From: Deltaproteobacteria bacterium
GTDB taxonomy: Bacteria; Desulfobacterota; Desulfarculia; Adiutricales; Adiutricaceae
DNA: 64,000 nucleotides
NCBI GenBank assembly: GCA_031279515.1
Contig: JAITII010000100.1
Coordinates: 1-64,000, forward strand
Reading direction: 5' to 3'
This document shows, in pieces, positions 17,764 to 27,561 of this stretch. Below the pieces are notes generated by a model. That model was not told the DNA's origin. It ran no database searches and saw only the letters and a list, made by a program, of their open reading frames with translations. Made by a program: the position numbers and the translations under genes. Position 1 is the stretch's first letter, and each line of letters begins with the position of its first letter.

Positions 17764-18273
17764 ATGCTAAGCGACCTGCCTAACATATTCTCCGGTACCC
17801 ATTACCATAGCCTGGACGAGAAGGGTCGACTGACCCTACCTGGACAGTTTAAGAAAGTCATGGAAAAGGCTGACCAAGGGGATTGGTTCTACCTGGGTTT
17901 TATGCCCGGGACCAGGCATTTAAACCTCTATACCAAGGACAGGTGGAAAAAGGCCGTGGAAGAGTGGAGTGACCCTCAGCGCTTTAGTAGCACCCAAGAG
18001 TTCATGACGGCTCAGCGGCTCTTTTTTGCAAACATTGAGAAAGTCACCTTGGACAAGGCTGGGAGGATCTTAATACCCCAGCATCAGAGGGAAAGATGCA
18101 ATATTGAAAGGGAAGTGGTGATCTTGGGTCTCTTTGACAAGATAGAGATTTGGGACCCGAGTTTGAGGAAGCTGGAAGAGGATGAGGAGCAGAAACTCTC
18201 CAAATCCCTCTTTTCCGAGGACAGGCAAAAGGATGGAAGCGAGGCCCCTAACCTGAGGCTTCCCGCATGTTAG
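17764..18273 (+). CDS. mraZ: Transcriptional regulator MraZ
   Basis: The 169-residue protein has the two SpoVT/AbrB-like halves of MraZ, each with the signature DxxGRxxxP: LDEKGRLTLP near residue 18 and LDKAGRILIP near residue 98. MraZ forms a ring-shaped oligomer that represses its own promoter through TGGGN repeats; matching boxes lie at 17601 and 17663. The charged C-terminal tail of about 25 residues is longer than in E. coli (152 residues). It overlaps rsmH by seven bases. It is the first gene of the dcw cluster. Confidence 0.95.
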   Translation: MLSDLPNIFSGTHYHSLDEKGRLTLPGQFKKVMEKADQGDWFYLGFMPGTRHLNLYTKDRWKKAVEEWSDPQRFSSTQEFMTAQRLFFANIEKVTLDKAGRILIPQHQRERCNIEREVVILGLFDKIEIWDPSLRKLEEDEEQKLSKSLFSEDRQKDGSEAPNLRLPAC

Positions 18274-19211
18274 AAAAGGAAACAAGCCAATCATTCAAAG
18301 ATGCTACCTTTGGGCACCAGCCAGTCATGGCACAAGAGTCCTTTGCCGCCCTAGGGGTCCGTCCCAATGGGCTCTATGTGGATTGTACCTTAGGGGGAGG
18401 TGGCCACAGCCGGCTCATTTTACGTCATTTGGGGGAAAATGGAAGGCTCTTGGCGCTAGATCTAGACCCGGCCGCAATTGAGGCAGCAAAGACTTGGGGG
18501 GCCCATGACCCTAGGCTTATCTTAAGAAAGGCCGATTTTAGGGATCTAACAGAGCTTCTTGCGGAAACTGGGCTGGGGCAAGTGGATGGGATCTTAGTAG
18601 ACTTGGGGGTAAATAGCGGTCAGCTTCTAAGCTCCGCGCGGGGTTTTTCCTTCCAGGGCGACGGCCCCTTGGATATGCGCTTTGACCCGGAAAGGGGGCA
18701 AACTGCAGCGGACATCTTAAATAGTTATGGGGAAAAGGCCCTAGCCGATCTCTTCTATCGTTATGGGGAGGAAAGGGGGGCTAGAAGATTGGCCCGGGCC
18801 ATAGTGGAAACTAGGGCAAAGGTACCCTTTTCACGGACAGGGGAGCTTGTTGCCTTGGCCAATAAGATCTTGGGCCATAAAACTAGGCAAAGGCGCATAA
18901 ATCCGGCCACCAGGGTCTTTCTGGCCCTAAGGTCAGAGGTCAATGATGAGCCAGGGGCGCTAGCTAGGCTCTTAAATGCTGCCTGGGACAACTTAAAACT
19001 AGGGGGAAGGCTGGTAATAATTAGTTTCCATTCTATGGAAGATAGGGAAGTTAAAAATCTCTTTCGGAAGGGGCCCAAGGACGTGCCGGCCCTGTGGCAG
19101 GGCCTTTGGAAAAAACCACACTATCCTTCAGAAAAGGAGCTTGCCCTTAATCCCAGGTCCCGTTCTGCAAGGATGCGGGCAGGGGTAAAACTTAAAGGCA
19201 GCTTAACATGA
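18267..19211 (+). CDS. rsmH: 16S rRNA (cytosine-1402-N4) methyltransferase RsmH
   Basis: The 314-residue protein has the RsmH (MraW) hallmarks: N-terminal HQPVMAQE, the SAM-binding LGGGGHSRLIL and LDLDPAA segments, and the C-terminal ISFHSMEDREVKNLF block. It methylates C1402 of 16S rRNA in the P-site. It overlaps mraZ by seven and ftsL by four bases, so the three are translationally coupled. Length and gene order are canonical. Confidence 0.97.
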   Translation: MLEKETSQSFKDATFGHQPVMAQESFAALGVRPNGLYVDCTLGGGGHSRLILRHLGENGRLLALDLDPAAIEAAKTWGAHDPRLILRKADFRDLTELLAETGLGQVDGILVDLGVNSGQLLSSARGFSFQGDGPLDMRFDPERGQTAADILNSYGEKALADLFYRYGEERGARRLARAIVETRAKVPFSRTGELVALANKILGHKTRQRRINPATRVFLALRSEVNDEPGALARLLNAAWDNLKLGGRLVIISFHSMEDREVKNLFRKGPKDVPALWQGLWKKPHYPSEKELALNPRSRSARMRAGVKLKGSLT

Positions 19212-19711
19212 GCGAGATTAGCATAGGTTCCGGCAGAAAACCCCGGTCTAAGATCAAGGAATTTATCTCCCGGGGGGAAAGGATCAAAGGTAAGGCGGAA
19301 GAAAAGCAAAAGGCGGTAGCTAAGGCGGCCTCAATAGAAGCCAAGAAGAAGGCCCAGGAGGACAGGTTAAGGCAACTTAAGGAGTATTCCACCCCGGAAA
19401 TGATGAGGCTTAGTCCCTCAGAAAGGGACAGGCTGAAGTACTTTTCCAGCTGGCATTTCACCCTGGTCATGGCAGGGATTGGGGTTCTGGTGGCAATCCT
19501 CTTTGCCATGGTGGTAATAGCCCAGGGCCGCTACCAGCTGGGCCTGGACGTTTCAAGACTAACCAAGGAGCAGGAAAGGCTCCAGGAAATAAATGGACAG
19601 CTAAAGACCCGGATAGAAGAAATGATGGTCCTAGAGGATCTGGAAGTCATAGCCAGAGAGAATCTTAGGCTCCAGACCCCGCAAAAGGGACAAATCTACG
19701 AGATAGATTGA
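19208..19711 (+). CDS. ftsL: Cell division protein FtsL-like
   Basis: The 167-residue bitopic protein has an 80-residue, highly basic and Lys/Ala-rich cytoplasmic tail, one transmembrane helix at about 83-105 and a periplasmic leucine-zipper-like coiled coil at about 108-150, ending in the QTPQKGQIYEID tail typical of FtsL relatives. FtsL connects FtsQ/FtsB with FtsW/FtsI at the septum. The identity rests on topology and position between rsmH and ftsI, since FtsL sequence is poorly conserved. The cytoplasmic part is longer than in E. coli. Confidence 0.85.
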   Translation: MSEISIGSGRKPRSKIKEFISRGERIKGKAEEKQKAVAKAASIEAKKKAQEDRLRQLKEYSTPEMMRLSPSERDRLKYFSSWHFTLVMAGIGVLVAILFAMVVIAQGRYQLGLDVSRLTKEQERLQEINGQLKTRIEEMMVLEDLEVIARENLRLQTPQKGQIYEID

Positions 19712-19813
19712 AGTTTAATACCTAAATAAGTTTCTGTGAAGATTACTTAAAGTTCAAGACCCCTTCTAAAGATCAAAGGCACCTACCACTATATATATAG
19801 GAAGCTATTTTAG

Positions 19814-21910
19814 ATGCAGCCCCTTCCCAAATTGATGCGCACCCGCCTTATCGCCCTGGCGATTATCTTCACCGTGCTCTTTGTACTGGTGGTGGCGCGA
19901 GCTTTTACCCTGCAGATAATGGATAGGGAAAGGCTCATGGGAAAATCCAGGCAGGCTACCCAAAAGACCTTGACCTTAAGTTCCAGAAGGGGGGATATCT
20001 TCGATTGCCACTTGGAAAAATTGGCCACCTCTGTTTCCTCAGATACTATCTCAGTGCACGGGGCCTTTATGAAATCCCCGGGAGAAGTCTTTTTGTATCT
20101 CTCCCAGGTCCTGGACATGGACTATGAATCCTTGGCTCAAACCCTCGAAGGGGCCAGGCGTTACGCCGTGGTTAAAAGGGATATCTCAGATGAGGAAAGT
20201 GAGGCCGTAAGAGGACTGGGCCTAGAGGACATATCCATTGAAAAGGGCTACAGAAGGGTCTATCCCAATGGCACCTTAGCGGCACATCTCTTGGGTTTTG
20301 TGGGAATAGATGACGCAGGCCTAGAGGGCTTGGAGATGGCCTTAAACGATTATCTCTTGGCTCCTGAGGTAAAGATACGGGTCACCAGGGATAAAAATGG
20401 CCGCATAGCCATGACCTCCGCGGACCAGGCCAGAGAGGCGCCCAAAGGCGCCTCGGTTATTCTGACCCTGGACCGCCGCATCCAGTTCATCGCGGAAAAG
20501 GCCCTGGCCAAGGCAGTAACTGAAACCAATGCCAAAAGGGGCATGGCCATTGCTGTCCGTCCCCGCACTGGTGAGATAGTGGCCTCAGCCATCTACCCCA
20601 CCTTTGACCCCAGTAATTTTGCCCAAACCGATATAGAAAGCCGTCGCAACATTATTCTCACAGACCCCTTTGAGCCGGGCTCTACATTTAAGGTCTTTAC
20701 CATAGCTGCTGCCTTGGAAGAAGGGGTAGTTACCCCTGAGAGCACCTTTTTCTGTGAAAACGGCTTCTATAAAGTGGATGGCGACACGGTAATAAGGGAT
20801 ACCCAGGCCTACGGGGACCTTACTGTGAGCCGGATAGTGCAAGTCTCTTCCAATATTGGCGCCTGCAAGGTGGGCGAACGCTTAGGGGCAAAGAAGCTCC
20901 ACAATTATCTGACCCGTTTTGCCTTTGGGGAAAAATCGAATCTGGCCTACCCCTCAGGTGAATCCTCCGGAAGGCTGCGTCCTGTGAAAGATTGGCACGT
21001 AGTGGACCTTTCAAATATCAGTTTTGGCCAAGGCATCTCCGTTACCGCCTTACAACTGGTAATGGCAGTGGCCGCCCTTGGTAATGACGGGGTCTTGATG
21101 CAGCCCATGCTGGTGGCCAGGGTAATAGACCCAGAAGGTAATATCGTAGAAAACCGCACCCCCCAAATAGTGCGCCAGGTGGTATCCCCCCTTACGGCCA
21201 GGCAGGTGAGCGCCATGATGCGCATGGCCAATATGCGCGGAGGGACGGGTACCAGGGCGGATATCCCCCAGTACCCGGTGGCTGGAAAGACAGGTACCAG
21301 CCAGAAGTGGAATACCGCTGCCGGAGTCTATAGCCACGATAAATTCGTAGCCTCCTATGTGGGTTTTGCACCTTACGAGAACCCTGAGCTCTGCCTTTTA
21401 GTGGTCTTAGATGAGCCCTGGCCAAGGTACTACGGAGGGATAGTGGCAGCCCCGGTCTTTAAAGAGATCATGGAAGAGGCCCTTCCACTTTTGGATGTCC
21501 CTCCCATGGATAGGGAGTCCCCGCCCCAATGGCCCACCTTAGATAAAGCCAGCTTGGGTGCCCCGGGGGTCTTGGCGGACTATTCCAGCTCTAACTTTGT
21601 CCGCACCCTTATCCCCAAAGGGGATAAGGGTGCGCAAGGTCCCATTCCCACTTTGGAAGGGGGACCCATTTCCCCTGTGGAGGAACCTTATAGCACATCG
21701 CCGCGGGCCCCTGAATACGAGCCAGGGGTTATGCCCCAGGTTATAGGATTATCCATGCGCCAGGCCTTGGGCGTCTTAGCCCCCCAGGGCTTAAATCTTG
21801 AGTTCAAGGGATCGGGCATTGCCTTTGCCCAGGAACCAGCGGCAGGTACCAAGCTCCCGGCCGGCTCTTATGTGCGCATCTATTTTAGAGGGAGCGATCT
21901 TGAAAGTTAG
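19814..21910 (+). CDS. ftsI: Septal peptidoglycan transpeptidase FtsI/PBP3 with PASTA domain
   Basis: The 698-residue class B penicillin-binding protein has an N-terminal transmembrane helix (about 8-28), a pedestal domain, and a transpeptidase domain with all motifs: S290 in STFK, S345-S346-N347 (SxN) and K492-T-G-T. A single C-terminal PASTA domain lies at about 636-695, as in many deltaproteobacterial and Gram-positive homologues but not in E. coli FtsI. It cross-links septal peptidoglycan with FtsW. A 102-base gap separates it from ftsL, and its end overlaps murE. Confidence 0.95.
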   Translation: MQPLPKLMRTRLIALAIIFTVLFVLVVARAFTLQIMDRERLMGKSRQATQKTLTLSSRRGDIFDCHLEKLATSVSSDTISVHGAFMKSPGEVFLYLSQVLDMDYESLAQTLEGARRYAVVKRDISDEESEAVRGLGLEDISIEKGYRRVYPNGTLAAHLLGFVGIDDAGLEGLEMALNDYLLAPEVKIRVTRDKNGRIAMTSADQAREAPKGASVILTLDRRIQFIAEKALAKAVTETNAKRGMAIAVRPRTGEIVASAIYPTFDPSNFAQTDIESRRNIILTDPFEPGSTFKVFTIAAALEEGVVTPESTFFCENGFYKVDGDTVIRDTQAYGDLTVSRIVQVSSNIGACKVGERLGAKKLHNYLTRFAFGEKSNLAYPSGESSGRLRPVKDWHVVDLSNISFGQGISVTALQLVMAVAALGNDGVLMQPMLVARVIDPEGNIVENRTPQIVRQVVSPLTARQVSAMMRMANMRGGTGTRADIPQYPVAGKTGTSQKWNTAAGVYSHDKFVASYVGFAPYENPELCLLVVLDEPWPRYYGGIVAAPVFKEIMEEALPLLDVPPMDRESPPQWPTLDKASLGAPGVLADYSSSNFVRTLIPKGDKGAQGPIPTLEGGPISPVEEPYSTSPRAPEYEPGVMPQVIGLSMRQALGVLAPQGLNLEFKGSGIAFAQEPAAGTKLPAGSYVRIYFRGSDLES

Positions 21911-23441
21911 TGAGTTAATTAGCCGATTCTCTTCTATGCCCAGTACTTTAGGGTCCCAAGGCCTCAAAGACTGCGAGTTGACGGGCATAAGTGAGGATTC
22001 CAGGGAGGTAAAAAAAGGGTATCTGTTTGCGGCCTTGCCCGGGACCTTTGCAGATGGCAGGGACTATATAAATGATGCAGTGGAAAAAGGGGCTGTTGCC
22101 ATCTTGCTTCCAGAAGATGGATATAACCTAGATCCTAAGCTCATGACCAAGGTAGCTATCTTAAAGGCGCCCCTAGAGTCAATAAGAAAGCTTACAGCCC
22201 AAGCGGCAAGGCTAATCTACGGAGAACCGGACAAAAATTTAATCATGGTGGGGGTAACGGGCACCAATGGCAAAAGCACTACCCTTTATTTGATGGAGTC
22301 TATTTTAAAGGAGATGGGACTTGCCCCAGGGCTCATGGGCACCGTAGGTTACAGTTGGGAGGGTGAATTTGTAGCGGCTCCCAACACTACACCCGAGGGC
22401 CCACTTTTGTATCGGACCTTAGCCCAGATGGTACTATCCGGGGTTAAAAGTTGTGTCATGGAGGTATCTTCACACGGGCTTAGCTTAAAAAGACTTGCAG
22501 GCCTTAGCTTTAAGGTAGGCCTTTTTACTAATCTATCTAGGGATCACTTGGATTTTCATGAGGATATGGAAAGTTACTTTAGGGCCAAAGAGAGCTTGTT
22601 TTTAGAGCATTTAACTAGCTTGGAGGGAAAAAAGAACTGCGCAGTAAATATTGACGACCCTTGGGGCTATAAGCTTTATCAAAAACTAGGGGCTGGTGCC
22701 TTAAGTTTTGGAAGCCAAAAAGGGGACCTTAGAATAAAAGAGGCCTCCTTTAGTAGAAAAGGCATAGAGCTAAAGCTAATAAGCCCTTGGGGGGACTATG
22801 AAATAAGATCGCAGCTATTGGGAAGTTTCAATGCCATGAACCTAATGGGGGCAGCAGCCCTAGGCCATCTTTTGGGAGGGGAAAAAGAAGTTATTGCGAG
22901 GGCTCTGTCAAAATCACAAGGTGCCCCAGGGAGGTTTTCCAGGGTGGGGTCTGGGGAAAATTATCTAGTCCTAATTGATTATGCCCACAGCCCCGGGGCC
23001 TTGGAGACGGTAATTAATTCAGCTAAGAGTCTAGCTCCTATTAGGCTCATCGTTCTTTTTGGCTGCGGAGGAGACAGGGATAGGGGAAAAAGGCCTCTCA
23101 TGGGAAAGGCGGCAAGTAAGGGGGATATTGTAATTTTAACCTCGGATAATCCCCGCACAGAAGACCCATTGGAGATCATTAAAGACGCTGAAGAGGGCTT
23201 AATAGAAAGCGGCATGCGCAAGGTTACAGAATCTGAGGCTTTTGGTACTAAGGTCTATCTAAGCGAGGTCGATAGACGAAAGGCAATAGAATTGGGGGTA
23301 AGGCTCATGGGCGCTGGAGACATCTTTCTTATCTGCGGAAAGGGCCATGAGGACTACCAGATAATAGGGAGGGTGAAAAGACCTTTCGATGACAGGAAAG
23401 AGGCGCAAATTGCCCTTTCTGCCCTGGGTAAGGACAACTAA
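21900..23441 (+). CDS. murE: UDP-MurNAc-tripeptide synthetase MurE
   Basis: MurE adds the third stem residue to UDP-MurNAc-L-Ala-D-Glu. The ATP site GTNGKST is at residues 121-127, and DNPR at 416-419 indicates meso-diaminopimelate as substrate. I place the start at TTG 21900 (513 residues): AGAGGGAG lies five bases upstream and the N-terminus KVSELISRF fits the family; an in-frame ATG at 21936 is the alternative. The frame stays open further upstream to 21798, but that part lies inside ftsI. The overlap with ftsI is 11 bases. Confidence 0.95.
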   Translation: MKVSELISRFSSMPSTLGSQGLKDCELTGISEDSREVKKGYLFAALPGTFADGRDYINDAVEKGAVAILLPEDGYNLDPKLMTKVAILKAPLESIRKLTAQAARLIYGEPDKNLIMVGVTGTNGKSTTLYLMESILKEMGLAPGLMGTVGYSWEGEFVAAPNTTPEGPLLYRTLAQMVLSGVKSCVMEVSSHGLSLKRLAGLSFKVGLFTNLSRDHLDFHEDMESYFRAKESLFLEHLTSLEGKKNCAVNIDDPWGYKLYQKLGAGALSFGSQKGDLRIKEASFSRKGIELKLISPWGDYEIRSQLLGSFNAMNLMGAAALGHLLGGEKEVIARALSKSQGAPGRFSRVGSGENYLVLIDYAHSPGALETVINSAKSLAPIRLIVLFGCGGDRDRGKRPLMGKAASKGDIVILTSDNPRTEDPLEIIKDAEEGLIESGMRKVTESEAFGTKVYLSEVDRRKAIELGVRLMGAGDIFLICGKGHEDYQIIGRVKRPFDDRKEAQIALSALGKDN

Positions 23442-23488
23442 GAAGATTTAATAGTGTAAAAAAATTCAAAAAATAGGAAATACAATAA

Positions 23489-24985
23489 ATGCTGGCAGCT
23501 ATCATAGATAATAATAAAGGCGGTAAGGCAATGGCAGAGGGAGCTGGACTTTCCTCAATGGGGGTCTCTTACTTAGAGCTTTTAAGTTTAAGCCGTTTTA
23601 AAGCGTTTTGGGACCCTAGACTATTGGGCACAGAGCTTTTGGAAGGAATCTCCACAGATACCAGAAGCCTAGAGCCTGGGGATCTCTTTGTGGCCTTAAA
23701 GGGTGAAAACTTCAATGGGGAGGATTTCGCCTTTAGCGCCCTTGAAAAGGGCGCAAAAGCTGCGATAGTTTCGCTAGAGTTTTATCAAAGCCGTAAAGAT
23801 AGCGGAAAGCTAAACGCCAATAGACTTATAGGGGTAGAAGACACTTTATTTTCCCTAGGGGAATTAGCCAGGACCTTAAGAATTAAAAGTAAGGCCAAGG
23901 TCATAGCCATAACAGGGTCAGTTGCCAAGACAACTGTTAAAGAGCTTATTTATTCAATCTTTTCTTGCCAGTACCCTGGCGGGGTAGTGGGTACCACCGG
24001 AAACTTTAATAATTTAATAGGCCTTCCCCTTTCTGTCTTTAAACTGGGTAGTGATACTACCCATCTTATCTTGGAGATGGGTGCCAATCATTTTGGAGAA
24101 ATAGCCAGATTGACCCAGATAGCTGAGCCCGATCTAGGTATTATCACCAAGGTGGAAAGGGCGCATCTGGAGTTCTTTGGGGATAAAAATGGGGTAGCTA
24201 GGGCCAAGGGCGAGCTCTTTTTGGGTATGGAGAAAATTGATTCAATAAAGGTCTTAAATGTATCAGATCCCTTTCTTAAGGGTATGGAGATAGGTATAGG
24301 AAGGCGCTTTACCTTTGGTCAGGGGGCAGTGGGGGCTGACCTTAGGCTTGTGAAAAGGGGCCAGCTCCCCGATGGCCAAGAGCTCTTTTTCGAAAGCGAT
24401 TATTTAGAGGGCGGCTCTTTAAAAGTAACTTCTAGCTTATTGGGCTACCACAATGGGGAAAATATCTTAGCAGCCTGCGCGGCAGCTTTGGCCTATGGGG
24501 TTAGCCAGGAGGCTATTTTAAAAGGGGTGGCAGAAGTAGAGCCCTTAAATGGGAGGGGGAAGACCTTCGAGCAAGACGGCATCTATATTATAGATGATAG
24601 CTACAATGCCAATCCCGGGTCCATGGAGGGGGCCCTCATGGCACTCATGGAAAGGCCCGGGACACAAAAATCAGCAGTATTGGGGGATATGTTAGAGCTT
24701 GGGGAAAAAAGTCCAAAGTACCATTTGGATTTGGGAAGGAGATGTGCCGCATATGGGATTAAAAATTTGTACTTAACTGGTGACTATGCGGGCTATGTAG
24801 AAGAGGGCGCTTTAGAGGGCGGCATGGAAAAGGAGCAGGTCTTTATCTTTGATGAGGGGGGGGAGGCCATAAGGAAAGCTTTACAAAAGGGGAGCCGGGG
24901 TGAATTTTTGCTTATCAAGGGTTCCCACGGCTCAGGTTTAGGGGCCCATTTGCAGCAAATTTTAAAGGCGAAAAATGCTCTATAG
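23489..24985 (+). CDS. murF: UDP-MurNAc-tripeptide:D-Ala-D-Ala ligase MurF
   Basis: The 498-residue Mur ligase attaches D-Ala-D-Ala to the UDP-MurNAc-tripeptide. Family blocks include the N-terminal STDTRSLEPGDLFVALKGENF and the ligase motif LEMGANHFGEI. The P-loop reads GSVAKTT (143-149), with Ala where MurF usually has Gly. The protein is slightly longer than E. coli MurF (452). The ATG at 23489 follows AGGAAA; a second ATG (23531) is possible. The end overlaps mraY by 11 bases. No ddl gene is in the cluster, so D-Ala-D-Ala is made elsewhere. Confidence 0.95.
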   Translation: MLAAIIDNNKGGKAMAEGAGLSSMGVSYLELLSLSRFKAFWDPRLLGTELLEGISTDTRSLEPGDLFVALKGENFNGEDFAFSALEKGAKAAIVSLEFYQSRKDSGKLNANRLIGVEDTLFSLGELARTLRIKSKAKVIAITGSVAKTTVKELIYSIFSCQYPGGVVGTTGNFNNLIGLPLSVFKLGSDTTHLILEMGANHFGEIARLTQIAEPDLGIITKVERAHLEFFGDKNGVARAKGELFLGMEKIDSIKVLNVSDPFLKGMEIGIGRRFTFGQGAVGADLRLVKRGQLPDGQELFFESDYLEGGSLKVTSSLLGYHNGENILAACAAALAYGVSQEAILKGVAEVEPLNGRGKTFEQDGIYIIDDSYNANPGSMEGALMALMERPGTQKSAVLGDMLELGEKSPKYHLDLGRRCAAYGIKNLYLTGDYAGYVEEGALEGGMEKEQVFIFDEGGEAIRKALQKGSRGEFLLIKGSHGSGLGAHLQQILKAKNAL

Positions 24986-26054
24986 ACTTTTTCTGGAATT
25001 AACCTCCGAGGTTAGCTTTTTTAATGTGTTCCGCTATATCACTATGCGGATAATACTGGCAGCACTAACCTCTATGGCCTTTTGGTTTTTCCTTGGCCCC
25101 CGCTTTATAAACTTTATCAAGGCCTATCACCTGCAGCAGTATATCAGGGCAGAGGGCCCGGAAAGCCACCAGAAAAAGGCCGGGACCCCCACCATGGGTG
25201 GGGTCATGGTACTGGGAGCGGCCTTGGCCTCCTGTATGCTCTGGGCAGATATCTTTTCCAGGCTAGTACTCTTGATGTGGGCTGTTATTGTGCTCTTTGC
25301 CTTGGTGGGATTCCATGACGACTATCTAAAGATAAAAAGGAGGAGAAACGAAGGGCTCTCTGGTAGGCAAAAGTTAGTGCTCCAGTGTCTCATTGGACTG
25401 GGGGCAGGGGTGGCACTTTTTTTCACTGGCAACTTTGATCCCACTTTGACCTTTCCGGTCTTTAAAAACCTCATCTTCAATTTGGGACCCTTTTATATCC
25501 TCTTTGCCTGTCTAGTCCTAGTTGCCACCTCCAATGCCGTAAACCTCACAGACGGTTTGGACGGATTGGCCACAGGACCTTTAATAATGGCCGGGGCCAC
25601 CTATATGGTCTTTGCCTATTGTGCTGGAAACAGCGTTATAGCTGGACATCTCCAGATCCCCAGGGTTCCCGGGGCAGCGGAGGTGTCTGTGGTATTAGCG
25701 GCCCTTATTGGCTCCTCTTTGGGATTTTTATGGTACAACACCTATCCTGCTGAGGTTTTCTTAGGGGACGTGGGCTCCCTTTCTTTGGGGGCTGCCCTAG
25801 GACTTACTGCCTTAATAGTAAAGCAGGAGCTCCTTTTAATCTTGGTGGGCGGGATCTTTGTCATGGAGGCCCTGTCAGTCATCTTTCAGGTGGTATTTTT
25901 CAAATGGACAAATGGGAAAAGGCTTTTTAGGATGTCGCCCATCCACCACCATTTTGAGCTAAAGGGCTGGCCAGAACCCAAGATCATAGTAAGGTTCTGG
26001 ATCATAGCCATTATCTTAGGCTTGGCTGGTCTTTCCACCTTAAAGCTACGCTAG
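24975..26054 (+). CDS. mraY: Phospho-MurNAc-pentapeptide transferase MraY
   Basis: The 359-residue polytopic membrane enzyme transfers phospho-MurNAc-pentapeptide to undecaprenyl phosphate to make lipid I. Visible family motifs are the first cytoplasmic loop (KKAGTPTMGG, then DDYLKI), NLTDGLDGLATG near residue 193 and the HHHFE block near residue 325. About ten hydrophobic helices are present. Length matches E. coli MraY (360). It overlaps murF by 11 bases and precedes murD by 19. Confidence 0.97.
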   Translation: MLYRLFLELTSEVSFFNVFRYITMRIILAALTSMAFWFFLGPRFINFIKAYHLQQYIRAEGPESHQKKAGTPTMGGVMVLGAALASCMLWADIFSRLVLLMWAVIVLFALVGFHDDYLKIKRRRNEGLSGRQKLVLQCLIGLGAGVALFFTGNFDPTLTFPVFKNLIFNLGPFYILFACLVLVATSNAVNLTDGLDGLATGPLIMAGATYMVFAYCAGNSVIAGHLQIPRVPGAAEVSVVLAALIGSSLGFLWYNTYPAEVFLGDVGSLSLGAALGLTALIVKQELLLILVGGIFVMEALSVIFQVVFFKWTNGKRLFRMSPIHHHFELKGWPEPKIIVRFWIIAIILGLAGLSTLKLR

Positions 26055-26073
26055 AAGGGATTAAACTATATCT

Positions 26074-27453
26074 ATGATTGACTTTAAGGGACAGAACGTC
26101 TTGGTACTGGGAGCCGGCACCTCTGGGGTGGCAGCGGCCAAGCTCCTAATTAAGTTAGGTGCCAAGGTGACTATTTTTGACGAAAAGAGCCAAGGAGAGC
26201 TTAGCCAGGCCCAAGAGGCGCTTAGGGGCTCTAAGGTCCTCTGGAATGTGATGGGTGATGCGCCTTTGGAGCTAAATACCTTCAGTGCTTTAGTCACTTC
26301 CCCAGGGGTCCCACTCACACATTTTCTCATAAAAAAAGCCAATACTTTAAAGCTCCCGGTAATAGGTGAGTTGGAATTGGGCTGGCGGAACCAGAATCTA
26401 GCTATTAGTGCAGTTACCGGTTCCAATGGAAAGACCACAGTTGCCTCTTTAACGGATCATATTCTTTCCAAACAAAACTATCGAAATTTTTTAGGGGGTA
26501 ATATAGGAAATCCTTTTTGCAACTGCGCATTAGAACTTATGGAGAAAAAAGAGGCGTATCAGACAGCCGTCTTAGAGGTCTCAAGCTTTCAGCTTGAGAC
26601 AGTTAGCCACTTTCATGCAAAAGGGGCTGCCTTTTTAAACCTAAGCTTCGATCACTTGGATCGACACGGGGATATGGAGCAGTACTTGCGGTTAAAAAAC
26701 CGCATCTTCATCAATCAGAGCCCAGAGGATATGGCTATTATTAATCTAGATGCCCACACACTTTATGGGGAGTTGAAAGCTCGCACCTTTGGCTTTTCCC
26801 GCAAAAAACGTCCAGATTTTGGAGCTTACGTCAATAATAGTACTGGCTCAGAACTTATCCAGGTGGTGGAAGGCGATAGGGTCTTAGCGGAGGGCAACTT
26901 TAAGGACTATTTAATGTTTGGAACCCATAATCAGGAAAACCTCATGGCAGCAGTGGGACTGGCCATGTCCTTAGGCGTGAATCCCCAGGCAGCTCTTCTT
27001 GCAGCAAAAGATTTTAGTGTTGCAGGCCACAGGCTCCAGCTGGTGGGAAGCTATAAGGGGGTCTCATATTACGATGACTCTAAAGCTACAAATGTTGGAG
27101 CAGTGGTGGTGGCCCTAGAAAACTTTGGGGCTAAAAGCGTCATACTAATTGCCGGAGGGCGGGACAAGGATATGGATTTTAGGCCTTTAATAGAGCCGGT
27201 AAAGGAAAAGGTTCGCTGGCTAGTTTTAATTGGGGAGGCCAAGGAAAAACTGCAAGGCCTCTTAGCTGGGGCCGCTCCCATGACCCTGGCAAGTGGCATG
27301 AAAGAGGCGGTAAGTGTGGCAAGTAGCTTCGCCCGCCCCGGGGATACGGTCCTATTGAGCCCGGCCTGTGCCAGCTTCGATCAGTTTTCCAGTTACAAAC
27401 AGAGAGGGGAGGTATTTCAAAAAGAGGTAAAAAGGCAAAATGGGGAGCTTTAA
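26074..27453 (+). CDS. murD: UDP-MurNAc-L-Ala:D-Glu ligase MurD
   Basis: The 459-residue Mur ligase adds D-Glu to UDP-MurNAc-L-Ala. It has the N-terminal Rossmann-like VLVLGAGTSGVAAAKLL, the P-loop GSNGKTT at 116-122, the central LEVSSFQLE block typical of MurD, and the C-terminal SPACASFDQFSSYKQRGE. Length is near the family norm of 440-460. It is followed by a 108-base gap before ftsW. Confidence 0.97.
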   Translation: MIDFKGQNVLVLGAGTSGVAAAKLLIKLGAKVTIFDEKSQGELSQAQEALRGSKVLWNVMGDAPLELNTFSALVTSPGVPLTHFLIKKANTLKLPVIGELELGWRNQNLAISAVTGSNGKTTVASLTDHILSKQNYRNFLGGNIGNPFCNCALELMEKKEAYQTAVLEVSSFQLETVSHFHAKGAAFLNLSFDHLDRHGDMEQYLRLKNRIFINQSPEDMAIINLDAHTLYGELKARTFGFSRKKRPDFGAYVNNSTGSELIQVVEGDRVLAEGNFKDYLMFGTHNQENLMAAVGLAMSLGVNPQAALLAAKDFSVAGHRLQLVGSYKGVSYYDDSKATNVGAVVVALENFGAKSVILIAGGRDKDMDFRPLIEPVKEKVRWLVLIGEAKEKLQGLLAGAAPMTLASGMKEAVSVASSFARPGDTVLLSPACASFDQFSSYKQRGEVFQKEVKRQNGEL

Positions 27454-27561
27454 GGCCAAGGGGAATATCTTGTAAAGTCCCATTGGTAAGATCATAGTTA
27501 AAGATTTTAAGATTTTAAAGGCCTTGGAGTAATTAACAATTTTTTCTAGAAAAGAGCACAG

